The notes under the pieces are model-generated. The model made no database searches, was not told the origin of the DNA, and saw only the letters and a list, made by a program, of their open reading frames with translations. From assembly GCF_937874145.1 (NCBI RefSeq), contig NZ_CALNBI010000309.1:1-10464 (forward strand): a DNA stretch of 10,464 bases. Direction: 5' to 3'. Shown here one piece after another: positions 1-6,712 of this stretch. The DNA comes from an uncultured Chitinophaga sp. GTDB lineage: Bacteria > Bacteroidota > Bacteroidia > Chitinophagales > Chitinophagaceae. Each line of letters opens with the position of its first letter. Position 1 is the first letter of the stretch. The position numbers and the translations under genes are program-made.

Positions 1-339
1 GGCGATCACCCAGCGGGGCTCAGCCATCTGCAGGTACACCTGGCGCAGTACGGGCCCCATCTTTTTGGCAATGGTCCCCATTACCATCAGCAGGTCGCAC
101 TGGCGGGGCGTAAAGCCGATACGCTCGGAACCGAAACGCGCAAGGTCGTAGTGAGCGGCCATGGTAGCCATGAACTCGATGCCACAGCAGGAAGTGGCGA
201 ACGGCAGCGGCCAGATGGAATTCTTCCGGGCCATGCCGATTACCTTATCGAACGAGGTGGCAAAGAACCCTTCTCCGCTATAGCCTTCCGGCATTTCGAC
301 CACCTTCACATTGGTATTAAACTGAACAGGACGAGACAT
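1..339 (-). CDS. nuoB: NADH-quinone oxidoreductase subunit B (partial, N-terminal 113 residues)
   Basis: This is the peripheral-arm subunit of respiratory complex I, which carries the terminal [4Fe-4S] cluster N2 that passes electrons to quinone at the inner membrane. The reading frame starts at the ATG at 339-337 and stays open to the left edge, so the C-terminal part is outside the window. The paired cluster ligands are visible as Cys51-Cys52 in the segment FATSCCGIEFMAT. The conserved core continues through RIGFTPRQCDLLMVMGT and KKMGPVLRQVYLQMAEPRWVIA. The other two cluster cysteines expected for the family lie beyond the edge. Cys81 in PRQCD sits where many homologues have Ser or Ala. The start is well fixed by a strong GGAGG sequence 9 nt upstream. 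The gene follows nuoA by 64 nt on the same strand and is presumably cotranscribed with it, with nuoC and nuoD expected further left. Confidence 0.96.
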   Translation of the reverse strand, partial: MSRPVQFNTNVKVVEMPEGYSGEGFFATSFDKVIGMARKNSIWPLPFATSCCGIEFMATMAAHYDLARFGSERIGFTPRQCDLLMVMGTIAKKMGPVLRQVYLQMAEPRWVIA

Positions 340-346
340 AATCTTT

Positions 347-355
347 ACCCTCCTA
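347..355 (-). promoter_or_regulatory. Shine-Dalgarno-like ribosome binding site of nuoB
   Basis: On the minus strand the sequence reads TTAGGAGGG followed by TAAAGATT and the nuoB ATG. GGAGG is an almost full-length Shine-Dalgarno core with a spacer of 9 nt. It decides the nuoB start and is unusual here, because the other genes in the window have no comparable motif. Confidence 0.75.
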
Positions 356-403
356 ACCCCATCGCATTCACACGACAGGCATTTATTAATAGTTAACTAA
401 GTT

Positions 404-799
404 CTAATCTTCCCACTTCAGGGCGCCTTTCTTGATGATGTAGTAGAAGCCGCTCATGAAGAAGCAGACAAAAGCGAGCATAGCCATGAACCCTTCCCAG
501 CCCAGCTCTTTAAAATTAACAGCGTAGGGATAGAAAAAGATGACTTCCACGTCAAACAACACGAAGAGAATTGCGGTGAGGAAATACTTGACAGCCACCG
601 GCTGACGCGCGTTGCCCATCTGTTCGATACCGCTTTCGAAATTCTCCAGCTTGTCGCTGGTCTTACGCTTCGGGCCCAGAAAGTGCGTAGCAACCATGGT
701 GAGGCCTACAAAACCCAAAGCAGCAACAACTTGTAAAAGGATAGGAAAATAACTGACCGGCGTGTTGCTTGCTGTCAATAATTCAGAGACAAAAAACAT
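404..799 (-). CDS. nuoA: NADH-quinone oxidoreductase subunit A
   Basis: This is a small membrane-arm subunit of complex I that helps join the peripheral arm to the membrane domain near the quinone site. From the ATG at 799 it encodes 131 residues, a normal length. It has three hydrophobic helices, roughly residues 17-38, 72-92 and 102-122. The family signatures are clear: KLENFESGIEQ in the first loop, then ARQPVAVKYFLTAILFVLFDVEVIFFYPYA, shown here as one stretch only to locate Asp83 and Glu85 of FDVE, the conserved acidic pair in helix 2. An in-frame TTG at 841 would add 14 residues, but it lies upstream of the predicted promoter and is unlikely to be used. The gene is first in the operon, with nuoB 64 nt downstream. 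It stops with TAG. Confidence 0.96.
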   Translation of the reverse strand: MFFVSELLTASNTPVSYFPILLQVVAALGFVGLTMVATHFLGPKRKTSDKLENFESGIEQMGNARQPVAVKYFLTAILFVLFDVEVIFFYPYAVNFKELGWEGFMAMLAFVCFFMSGFYYIIKKGALKWED

Positions 800-827
800 A
801 AGCTTCCCAATATATTGTCTGAAAGCG

Positions 828-858
828 CAAAAATACTGCAACTAAACTATAATTCAAA
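828..858 (-). promoter_or_regulatory. Bacteroidota-type promoter for the nuo operon
   Basis: On the minus strand TTTG (858-855) is followed by 19 nt and then TATTTTTG (835-828). This matches the primary sigma factor consensus of Bacteroidota, TTTG and TAnnTTTG, with the preferred spacing. Transcription would begin near 821, giving a leader of about 20 nt before the ATG of nuoA at 799. This supports that ATG and argues against the upstream TTG at 841. Confidence 0.7.
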
Positions 859-985
859 TCGACAATCGCGAAAATCTAATCTTTTTTTTGTATATGTAAT
901 ATAATAAAATATGTGATGTTGGTTTCCGCGGTTTCCCGGGACGCTCACCCGTTTGTGTAATCGATTGAGACTAAGCGCATAGCAC

Positions 986-1015
986 GAAAACGGCCCGGGA
1001 ACGTGCCCGGGCCGT
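986..1015 (-). terminator. Intrinsic terminator after the downstream TPR gene
   Basis: A perfect 10-bp stem, ACGGCCCGGG (990-999) paired with CCCGGGCCGT (1006-1015), encloses a 6-nt loop. On the minus strand it is followed by TTTT (989-986). It lies about 31 nt past the stop codon of the TPR gene at 1047-2759 and insulates the nuo promoter from it. Confidence 0.85.
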
Positions 1016-1046
1016 GTATTTCAAATCCTTGAAATTTAAATATTTA

Positions 1047-2759
1047 TTACTTGCCGCCGCCTTTTTGCTGGGGCTTGCTCATGATATCCTTGATCTGTTT
1101 CACGGGCTCGCTTTCCGGGTCCAGCGGGGTCAGTTTATCCATGAATTTTTGCATGTTCGCCTTGTCGTCCTTATTGTAATAATACACCATCAGGTAGGTG
1201 TAGGCCTTGATAAGGCCGGCTTTGTTCTTGGCCGGGTCAGCTTCGGCCAGCGTCAGGTATTTATCGAAGAACGGCTGTGCCACACCCGTTTTGGCTTCCA
1301 CATCGCGGGCAGCAGCGGCCATCCCCTGCCAGAAGTGGCCGGTGGTCAGATCCGGGAAAGCAGCAGTCAGCTGCCCGAAAGCAGCGGAAGATTTGCCCAG
1401 CATGACCGTGTCGGTACCGCCGTTGGAGGCGTAATAGTATTGCTGTCCGATGTTGAAGAGGTCGAGGGCGGAGGGTTTCTCGCCTTTTTCCACTTTCAGG
1501 TCGGCAAATTTCTGGTACCATTCCCCGGCTTTGTCAAACACTCTCGCCTGCTGGAAGGCTTTGGCCACGCTTTCGTAGCGGTCCAGGTCCTTGGCGGTGT
1601 CGGAAGTGGCGTATTTCTCCAGGAAATTCAGCGATTGCTGGTCGATAGCCGCCTGTTGGGTGGAATCCCCCATTTTGATACGGCTGTAGATTTCGCTGCC
1701 GAGTTTATAGTCGATGGGCTCGAGCTTGCTTTCGCCCAGGCGCGCGGAGTAGTCATCGAATTGCTTCCGGGCGGCGAGGGAATCGCCTTTCTGCAGGTAT
1801 GCATCGGCGATCAGGCGTTCCAGCTTGATTTTGTAAGCGTCGTTGGCCTGGGGGATCATAGCCTGCGCCTTGGAAATGGCGCCATCATAATCCCGGTCGA
1901 GGAACATAATGGAGGCGAGGTAATACTCGTTCCGTGTTTTATCGGCCTGGTCGGACAGCGCCAGGTACTTCTGCAGGTTCTCCTTGGCCTTGGGCAGGGA
2001 AAACTGCCGGGGCTTGGGAGTGTAGTAGAACTGGTACAGTTCGTAGAAAGCCGGGGCATAATTCGGGTCCAGCGTGGTAGCTTGCGCCCAGTCGGCCACG
2101 GCCTGTTCCAGCAGTTTTGCGTTATAATTCACCTGGCCGCGCTTCAGGACGGCTTCGGCGTTCTTATCTTCCAGTTCCAGGGCTTTTTCGTAGGCTGCGA
2201 TCGCCTTACCCCCGTTTTCGCCGCCAAGGTAGCGGTAAACGTCGCCCAGTTCGATATAATCGGCCGCAACGGGTTTATATGCCTTCCGGCCGTCGTTGCC
2301 GGCCAGGAGCGTTTCCATGACGGTGAGGGCAAAGGCTTTGTCGCCCCCTTTTACTTCCGTATTGGCGTCCGCGATGGCGCGCGACACGTCTCCGTTCTTA
2401 TTTTTAGCCGTAGCGGCCAGGGCGGCATCGAATTTCTGGCGCGCCGCGGCTGCGTTGCCATTGATCAGGTCAATCCGGCCCAGGCCGGCGGTGAGGAGGG
2501 GCGAATTGGGCACGGCCTGCATCCCTTTCTGGAAGGCAGCGGCGGCGCCGTCTTTATTTTCCTGTCCAAGTTCCGCGATACCGAGGTAATAATACGCCCG
2601 ATCGTCCGTGGGTTTGGCAGCCACTACCTTCTCGAAATCGGATTTGGCGGTGGCGTATTTTCCGTAATAAAGGTTCCTGAGCCCGTCATCTATCGTTTGC
2701 GCCATTGCCCCGCCCGCGAGGAGGAAGAGGGCAACCACGGTACTGATATGCTTCTTCAT
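1047..2759 (-). CDS. Secreted tetratricopeptide repeat protein (downstream paralogue)
   Basis: The 570-residue product has a Sec signal peptide, MKKHISTVVALFLLAGGAMA, with likely cleavage after AMA at residue 20, and no lipobox cysteine. It should therefore be soluble in the periplasm. The mature part is nearly all helical repeats of TPR type. The best are at about residues 22-54 (YYGKYATAKSDFEKVVAAKP), 55-88 (AYYYLGIAELGQENKDGAAA), 166-198 and 199-232 (ending in TTLDPNYAP). More degenerate repeats follow, for example YLQKGDSLAARKQFDD near 321-336 and MVYYYNKDDKANMQKFMDKL near 524-543. The end, KPQQKGGGK, is short and low in complexity, and no type IX secretion domain is visible. TPR arrays bind proteins, and the partner is unknown. 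It is clearly a paralogue of the gene at 3000-4718, sharing signal peptide layout, length and long identical runs such as KPTDDRAYYYLGIAELG. No clear promoter was found in the 240-nt gap upstream. Confidence 0.92.
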   Translation of the reverse strand: MKKHISTVVALFLLAGGAMAQTIDDGLRNLYYGKYATAKSDFEKVVAAKPTDDRAYYYLGIAELGQENKDGAAAAFQKGMQAVPNSPLLTAGLGRIDLINGNAAAARQKFDAALAATAKNKNGDVSRAIADANTEVKGGDKAFALTVMETLLAGNDGRKAYKPVAADYIELGDVYRYLGGENGGKAIAAYEKALELEDKNAEAVLKRGQVNYNAKLLEQAVADWAQATTLDPNYAPAFYELYQFYYTPKPRQFSLPKAKENLQKYLALSDQADKTRNEYYLASIMFLDRDYDGAISKAQAMIPQANDAYKIKLERLIADAYLQKGDSLAARKQFDDYSARLGESKLEPIDYKLGSEIYSRIKMGDSTQQAAIDQQSLNFLEKYATSDTAKDLDRYESVAKAFQQARVFDKAGEWYQKFADLKVEKGEKPSALDLFNIGQQYYYASNGGTDTVMLGKSSAAFGQLTAAFPDLTTGHFWQGMAAAARDVEAKTGVAQPFFDKYLTLAEADPAKNKAGLIKAYTYLMVYYYNKDDKANMQKFMDKLTPLDPESEPVKQIKDIMSKPQQKGGGK

Positions 2760-2944
2760 GTTAAAATTGTTTTAAACCGTTAACTAAACATTACCGGGGC
2801 CAATTAGTTCGACTGCGGTATGGGTTCTTGTAATAAAAAAACATGCCAGAATGGTGGCTGCGGCCACGCTACAGGCAGGCTCCGCCTCTGAATTTACTTA
2901 AATATTCCGGTAAAAACAATGAAGGAAACGTTAAAAAGGGGCAT

Positions 2945-2973
2945 AAAAAAAGCAGCGCCCGTGTGGGCGCTGC
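2945..2973 (-). terminator. Intrinsic terminator between the two TPR genes
   Basis: A perfect 9-bp GC-rich stem, GCAGCGCCC (2952-2960) with GGGCGCTGC (2965-2973), has a 4-nt loop and is followed on the minus strand by seven T (2951-2945). It lies about 27 nt past the stop of the upstream TPR gene. It should end the transcript before the second paralogue, so that copy probably depends on its own promoter or on readthrough. Confidence 0.88.
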
Positions 2974-2999
2974 CGGTGATCCGGGATTGAAACCGGAAA

Positions 3000-4718
3000 T
3001 TATTTGGAACCTTTGGCGGTGGCTGCTTTCGCAGAGCTGCCGGCGGCTTTGTTGGAGGATTCCAGGAATTCCTTCACCTGGCGAACGGTATCATTGTTCG
3101 GGTCGATCGCTACCAGCTTGTCCATCCAGGGCTGCATGGCGGCCTGATCTTCCTTATTGTAGTGATACAGCATCAGGTAGGTGTAGGCGTTGAGGAGGAA
3201 GCGCTTGTTACGGGCTTCGTCTTCAGGCTTCACCATCGAAATGTATTTTTCGAAGGCATCCTTGCCGAGACCTTCCTTCGCTTGCTGATCCAGCGCGAAG
3301 TTGGCCATCCCTTTCCAGTAGTACGCGGTGGGCTGGGTCGGGTATTTCTCTGTAAAGCTGGTCCAGGAGGAGTCGGATGCGCCGTACTGGGCAGCATAGT
3401 ACTCATAGAAAGCTTTATAGAAGTGGTCAGTCATCGCGCCGGGATTGTCTTTCACTTCCAGTGCCTTGCCGAACCAAAGTGCGGCTTTACCGTAGTTGCG
3501 CATGTCTTTGTAAGCCTCTGCCACGTTGCGGAATTTTTCCGCGTCGGTGGTGGTGTCTGTTTCCGCGAATTTCTCCAGGTACATGCCAGCGGTTTCCTGG
3601 TATCCGGCCTGGGTGGCGGCGTCGGAATTTTTCAGCTTGGTGTAGATGGCGCTGAGCAGTTTGTAATCGTTTGCCTGCAGCTGTTCTGCGGGAACGGATT
3701 TCACGCGCTCGTCCATGAGGGCTTTTGCGGAGAGGGAATCGCCTTTCTGCAGGTGCGCGTCGGCGGCCAGCAGGGTGAGTTTACCTTTGTAAACATCGTT
3801 GGCTGTAGGCAACAGGGCTTTCGCCTTCGCGATGGCGCCGTCATAATCTTTTTGATAGAAATTGATGGCGGCCAGGTAATATTCATTCTTCGCCTTGTCG
3901 GAAGGGTCGCTTACTTCCACATACTTCTGCAGGTACTGCGCGGCATGGGGAAGAGAGAATTGCTCCTTACGCTGGGTGATGTAGAACTGGTACAGCTCGA
4001 AATACGCGGGTGCGTAGTTCGCATCCATGTTGGTGGCTTTAGCCCAGTCGGCCACAGCTTGCTGGAGCAGGCGGGCGTTGTAGTTTACCAGGCCTTGTTT
4101 CATCACGGCTTCCGCGTTGTTGGCGTCGAGCTCGAGGGCTTTGTCATAAGCCATGATAGCCTTGCCGCCGTTTTCACCACCCAGGTAACGGTAAGCGTCG
4201 CCCTGTTCGATGTAATCAGCCGCAGTGGGCGTATACATTTGTTTCTTCTTACGTCCTTCGTTATTGAAGAGTTTATCCATCACAGCCAGCGCGTATCCGC
4301 GGTCGCCGCCTTTCACTTCGGTGTTGGCATCGGCGATGGCACGGGCAACGTCGCCGTCACGCCCTTCGGTGGCGGTGCTGGCGGCTTCGAATTTTTGCTT
4401 GGCTTCGGCAGTTTTGCCGTTCAGGAGATCGATACGCCCCTGTCCTACCATGAGTAACGGGGAATTGGGAACGGCGGTGAGGCCTTTGGTGAAGGCGGCT
4501 GCAGCTGCGTCTTTATTCTCCAGTCCCAACTCGGCGATGCCGAGGTAGTAATAAGCGCGGTCATCCGTAGGTTTCGCGGTGATGGCTTTTTCGAGGTTTT
4601 GTTTGGCAGTCTGGTATTTGCCGTAGTACAAATCCTTCAAACCATCTTCCACTGTTTGCGCCATAGCTCCGTTGGCTATGCAGAGCATGGCTACAAATAA
4701 ACTTTTCCTTCTGTTCAT
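3000..4718 (-). CDS. Secreted tetratricopeptide repeat protein (upstream paralogue, next to the PstS-like gene)
   Basis: From the ATG at 4718 the product has 572 residues. A TTG two codons further upstream could be read as a start, but the ATG places the signal peptide normally: MNRRKSLFVAMLCIANGAMA, cleaved before QTVEDG. No lipobox cysteine is present, so a soluble periplasmic protein is expected. The mature chain is a TPR-type helical array. The clearest units are near residues 22-54 (LYYGKYQTAKQNLEKAITAKP) and 55-88 (AYYYLGIAELGLENKDAAAA). A second cluster, starting at AADYIEQGDAYRYLGGENGG, continues with ALELDANNAEAVMKQGLVNY. The C-terminus, SSNKAAGSSAKAATAKGSK, is a flexible low-complexity tail. 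The gene lies 58 nt downstream of the PstS-like lipoprotein gene on the same strand and is probably cotranscribed with it. I recall PstS-like and TPR genes occurring together beside TonB/ExbBD clusters in Bacteroidota, but no such transport genes are present here. Molecular function is unknown. Confidence 0.92.
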   Translation of the reverse strand: MNRRKSLFVAMLCIANGAMAQTVEDGLKDLYYGKYQTAKQNLEKAITAKPTDDRAYYYLGIAELGLENKDAAAAAFTKGLTAVPNSPLLMVGQGRIDLLNGKTAEAKQKFEAASTATEGRDGDVARAIADANTEVKGGDRGYALAVMDKLFNNEGRKKKQMYTPTAADYIEQGDAYRYLGGENGGKAIMAYDKALELDANNAEAVMKQGLVNYNARLLQQAVADWAKATNMDANYAPAYFELYQFYITQRKEQFSLPHAAQYLQKYVEVSDPSDKAKNEYYLAAINFYQKDYDGAIAKAKALLPTANDVYKGKLTLLAADAHLQKGDSLSAKALMDERVKSVPAEQLQANDYKLLSAIYTKLKNSDAATQAGYQETAGMYLEKFAETDTTTDAEKFRNVAEAYKDMRNYGKAALWFGKALEVKDNPGAMTDHFYKAFYEYYAAQYGASDSSWTSFTEKYPTQPTAYYWKGMANFALDQQAKEGLGKDAFEKYISMVKPEDEARNKRFLLNAYTYLMLYHYNKEDQAAMQPWMDKLVAIDPNNDTVRQVKEFLESSNKAAGSSAKAATAKGSK

Positions 4719-4776
4719 GAGCAATCCGGTTTTAGTTGTGTTATCAGTATTTAGTTTTTAGCTTCTAATTGGATGG

Positions 4777-5703
4777 CTACTCCGATAAAGTGGCTTCCCG
4801 GAACACGATGTTTAAACGGGCAGGGAATAATTTGAATTTACCTATCACAAGTTGGCCTGGCTGGGATGATAAAAATGTGATGAAACCGGAGCCCAGCCCC
4901 TGACGCGGTTCCTTCAAGATATAATACATTCCGCGTGTGAGCGGGTAAGATTTAATTCCTATGTAGTATTGATACGGCTTCACGAAATCTGTATATCCGT
5001 CTCCGCGCAGCTTCACCGTTGTAATCCGGTTGCTGAACTCGATCGCGGTGGAATCATTGGTGTCGGATATCCAGTTCACTCCGATAACGCCGATGGCATT
5101 CATATCTTTCTCCACATGCGAGATCACTTCCTCGTTGGTCTTAGCTGCCATGGTATTCGGCGGCAGCGGTTGCCCTTTATTGATGGAGTCGAGGATATAG
5201 CGAACGGTGCTCGAGTTCTGGTCATCGAAAACGATGTTCCATTTCTTCTGCGCTTTTCCGTTCATGATTTCGCGCACCTGGTCCATCGTTAAAATGGAGT
5301 CGGCATTTTTATGATTCACGATCAGCGCGATGGCGTCTGTCGCAAGCTTGGCGCTTTGCGGGCGCATCTTCTCCTTCTTGAAATATTCCAGTTCGTTCTC
5401 CTTCAGGTCGCGGGTCACGATGATGAGCCGCGCGCTATCGTTGAACAAATCCTTGAAGCATTCGGCTTCGGGTTTGTAATGAGCGATGATCTTCGCTTTC
5501 GGGTATTGCGACTCGAACACCCTGATCTCGGATTCCATCAGCGGCTGATAAGTTTTATCGACCGAGATATGGATTTCTCCTTTCGTAGGGGTGTCCAGTT
5601 CACCTTTCCCGGAATTGTCTGCGCCTCCGCAACCTACGGCCAGCATGGAAACGGAAGCCGTCGCCAATGCCATGCCCATCCAGTTTTTAGCTTTTAAAAA
5701 CAT
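4777..5703 (-). CDS. PstS-like phosphate-binding-type lipoprotein
   Basis: The 308-residue product, from the ATG at 5703, begins with a lipoprotein signal peptide whose lipobox LAVGC ends at Cys25, so the mature protein should be lipid-anchored in the envelope. The rest has the fold signature of PstS/PBP-like type 2 substrate-binding proteins: GEIHISVDKTYQPLMESEI at the start of lobe 1, LIIVTRDLKENE, then TDAIALIVNHKN and LTMDQVREIMNGK. DDQNSSTVRYIL (about 160-171) corresponds to the Ser-Gly-Thr ligand loop of PstS, and MNAIGVIGVNWISD (about 201-214) to the GAIGY region. The N-terminal glycine/serine-rich phosphate loop of classical PstS is replaced by SVDKTY, so the ligand is uncertain. Extending to an upstream in-frame start at 5772 would add 23 residues in front of the signal peptide and overlap the small membrane gene, which is unlikely. 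No pstCAB genes are adjacent. I leave the symbol blank because pstS would imply phosphate import. Confidence 0.88.
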   Translation of the reverse strand: MFLKAKNWMGMALATASVSMLAVGCGGADNSGKGELDTPTKGEIHISVDKTYQPLMESEIRVFESQYPKAKIIAHYKPEAECFKDLFNDSARLIIVTRDLKENELEYFKKEKMRPQSAKLATDAIALIVNHKNADSILTMDQVREIMNGKAQKKWNIVFDDQNSSTVRYILDSINKGQPLPPNTMAAKTNEEVISHVEKDMNAIGVIGVNWISDTNDSTAIEFSNRITTVKLRGDGYTDFVKPYQYYIGIKSYPLTRGMYYILKEPRQGLGSGFITFLSSQPGQLVIGKFKLFPARLNIVFREATLSE

Positions 5704-5725
5704 ACGCACTGTGGGTGATACTTGG

Positions 5726-5959
5726 TTAAAAGAATAATTGTTTGATACCCCTGTAGACACGAAATAATCCATAAGCTCCCAACGCGCCGGCCAATATGTA
5801 CAGCCATGTCTCTGACAAGTTCAGCTTTCCCATTCCTAATTTCTCCGAGAACAGTGCATACAAACCGAAAAGAATAAATAACATTCCCCTGATCAGTTCG
5901 CCCATCGGGCGGTATTGCATGTTCAGCCGCTTGTTTGTATTGTCGTTCTCCTGTTGCAT
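5726..5959 (-). CDS. Small two-helix membrane protein of unknown function
   Basis: From the ATG at 5959 this encodes 77 residues. A polar N-terminus (MQQENDNTNKRLNMQYR) is followed by two hydrophobic segments, about residues 22-37 (LIRGMLFILFGLYALF) and 52-69 (WLYILAGALGAYGLFRVY), and a basic tail, YRGIKQLFF. I do not recognise a named family. A TTG at 5983 would extend the frame, but it lies within or before the predicted transcription start. The stop is 22 nt from the start of the PstS-like gene, so the two are probably cotranscribed and this protein may work with that lipoprotein at the inner membrane, which is an inference from position only. The hydrophobic pattern and regular operon spacing support a real gene. 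Confidence 0.75.
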   Translation of the reverse strand: MQQENDNTNKRLNMQYRPMGELIRGMLFILFGLYALFSEKLGMGKLNLSETWLYILAGALGAYGLFRVYRGIKQLFF

Positions 5960-5980
5960 TGGTGGCAAATTACAAGTATA

Positions 5981-6011
5981 CAAAAAAATTGCTTTTTTCT
6001 ACCGCATCAAA
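5981..6011 (-). promoter_or_regulatory. Probable promoter of the small membrane protein, PstS-like and TPR genes
   Basis: On the minus strand TTTG (6011-6008) is separated by exactly 19 nt from TTTTTTTG (5988-5981). This matches the Bacteroidota consensus TTTG and TAnnTTTG except for one base in the second box. Transcription would start near 5974, leaving a short leader before the ATG at 5959. Confidence 0.5.
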
Positions 6012-6132
6012 CTTTTATTCGTTTGTTAAAAATTTTTCAGGCTGTTTCAAAAGCTTTCATAAAGATGATGCTGATCCTTTCAAATTCCATAATACACCAA
6101 AGTTTTAACATATGCAATCCCTTCAAAATGCG

Positions 6133-6164
6133 TTAGTGGTTTCCCTGAAAATTCGGTAGGTTTG
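6133..6164 (+). promoter_or_regulatory. Probable promoter of the phosphatase-hisS transcript
   Basis: TAGGTTTG (6157-6164) is a perfect match to the Bacteroidota -7 box TAnnTTTG. A weaker TTAG (6133-6136) lies 20 nt upstream as the -33 element. Transcription would start near 6171, giving a leader of about 77 nt that contains the palindrome at 6196-6212. Confidence 0.55.
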
Positions 6165-6195
6165 CGGTCGGAAAAACCGGCATCCCCGGAAGCGG

Positions 6196-6212
6196 TGATT
6201 TCTTAGAAATCA
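6196..6212. promoter_or_regulatory. 17-bp palindrome in the leader of the phosphatase gene
   Basis: TGATTTC, a 3-nt centre TTA, and GAAATCA form a perfect dyad with 7-bp arms, 36 nt before the phosphatase ATG and about 25 nt after the predicted transcription start. It could be an operator for a dimeric regulator or a small RNA stem-loop. It has no T-run, so it is not an intrinsic terminator. Confidence 0.45.
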
Positions 6213-6247
6213 TTGATTACCAAACGATACCGGTCAAGCGTTTTTAC

Positions 6248-6682
6248 ATGAAAATACTGATGGTCTGCCTCGGCAATATTTGCCGGTCCCCCCTTGCCGA
6301 AGGCATCCTCCGCCACCTGTCGGGCCAAAACGGCCTGGATTGGGAGATCGATTCTGCGGGAACCGGCGACTGGCACGTGGGCCATCCGCCCGACCGGCGC
6401 TCGGTAGCCGTGGCAAAAAAATATGGGGTCGATATTGCAGGACTCCGCGGCAGGCAGTTCTCCACGGAGGATTTTGACCGGTTCGACCGGATCTTTGTCA
6501 TGGACCTCGACAATTACCGGGACGTACTCCGCAAAGCGCGCTCCGAGGCCGACCGGCAAAAGGTACAATTGTTGCTGGAAGACCAGCAGCCGGTGCCGGA
6601 TCCCTGGTACGACGATGCCCTTTTCGAACCCGTGTACCGGCTTATCCACGACGCCTGCGAGCGGATCGTCCGCCTCGGTTAA
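6248..6682 (+). CDS. Low-molecular-weight protein tyrosine phosphatase
   Basis: This 144-residue cytoplasmic enzyme hydrolyses phosphate from tyrosine (or arginine) residues of proteins through a phosphocysteine intermediate. The P-loop is at the N-terminus, as the family requires: V-C7-LGNI-C-R13-S, the CX5R motif with catalytic Cys7 and Arg13. The general acid is Asp118 in DPWYDD, followed by the usual aromatic residues. SAGTGDWHVGHPPDRRSVAVAKKYGVD is the typical middle region, and the length is normal. The physiological target is unknown; no tyrosine kinase or capsule export gene is in the window. The ATG at 6248 is the only sensible start, since the P-loop begins six residues later. hisS starts 30 nt downstream, so the two are probably cotranscribed. 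No Shine-Dalgarno sequence is evident. Confidence 0.95.
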   Translation: MKILMVCLGNICRSPLAEGILRHLSGQNGLDWEIDSAGTGDWHVGHPPDRRSVAVAKKYGVDIAGLRGRQFSTEDFDRFDRIFVMDLDNYRDVLRKARSEADRQKVQLLLEDQQPVPDPWYDDALFEPVYRLIHDACERIVRLG

Positions 6683-6712
6683 ACTTTTCTAACATTCTTG
6701 ACGCGAAATAGC

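Noticed and set aside
151..396. An 81-codon plus-strand frame over the start of nuoB.
   Set aside because: It overlaps the certain nuoB start antisense and looks like an arbitrary translation.
1014..2783. A 589-codon open frame on the plus strand, antisense to the downstream TPR gene.
   Set aside because: It mirrors the TPR gene almost exactly, starts with GTG inside a terminator stem, and its protein has no recognisable domain. The real frame has a signal peptide and TPR repeats. The open antisense frame follows from codon use in the TPR gene.
3162..4457. A 431-codon open frame on the plus strand, antisense to the upstream TPR gene.
   Set aside because: Same shadow effect as in the paralogue, which itself supports a codon-use origin. 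No start signal or domain is visible.
5796..6136. Short plus-strand frames across the start of the small membrane protein gene and its promoter region.
   Set aside because: They overlap the better supported minus-strand gene and promoter and have no recognisable features.
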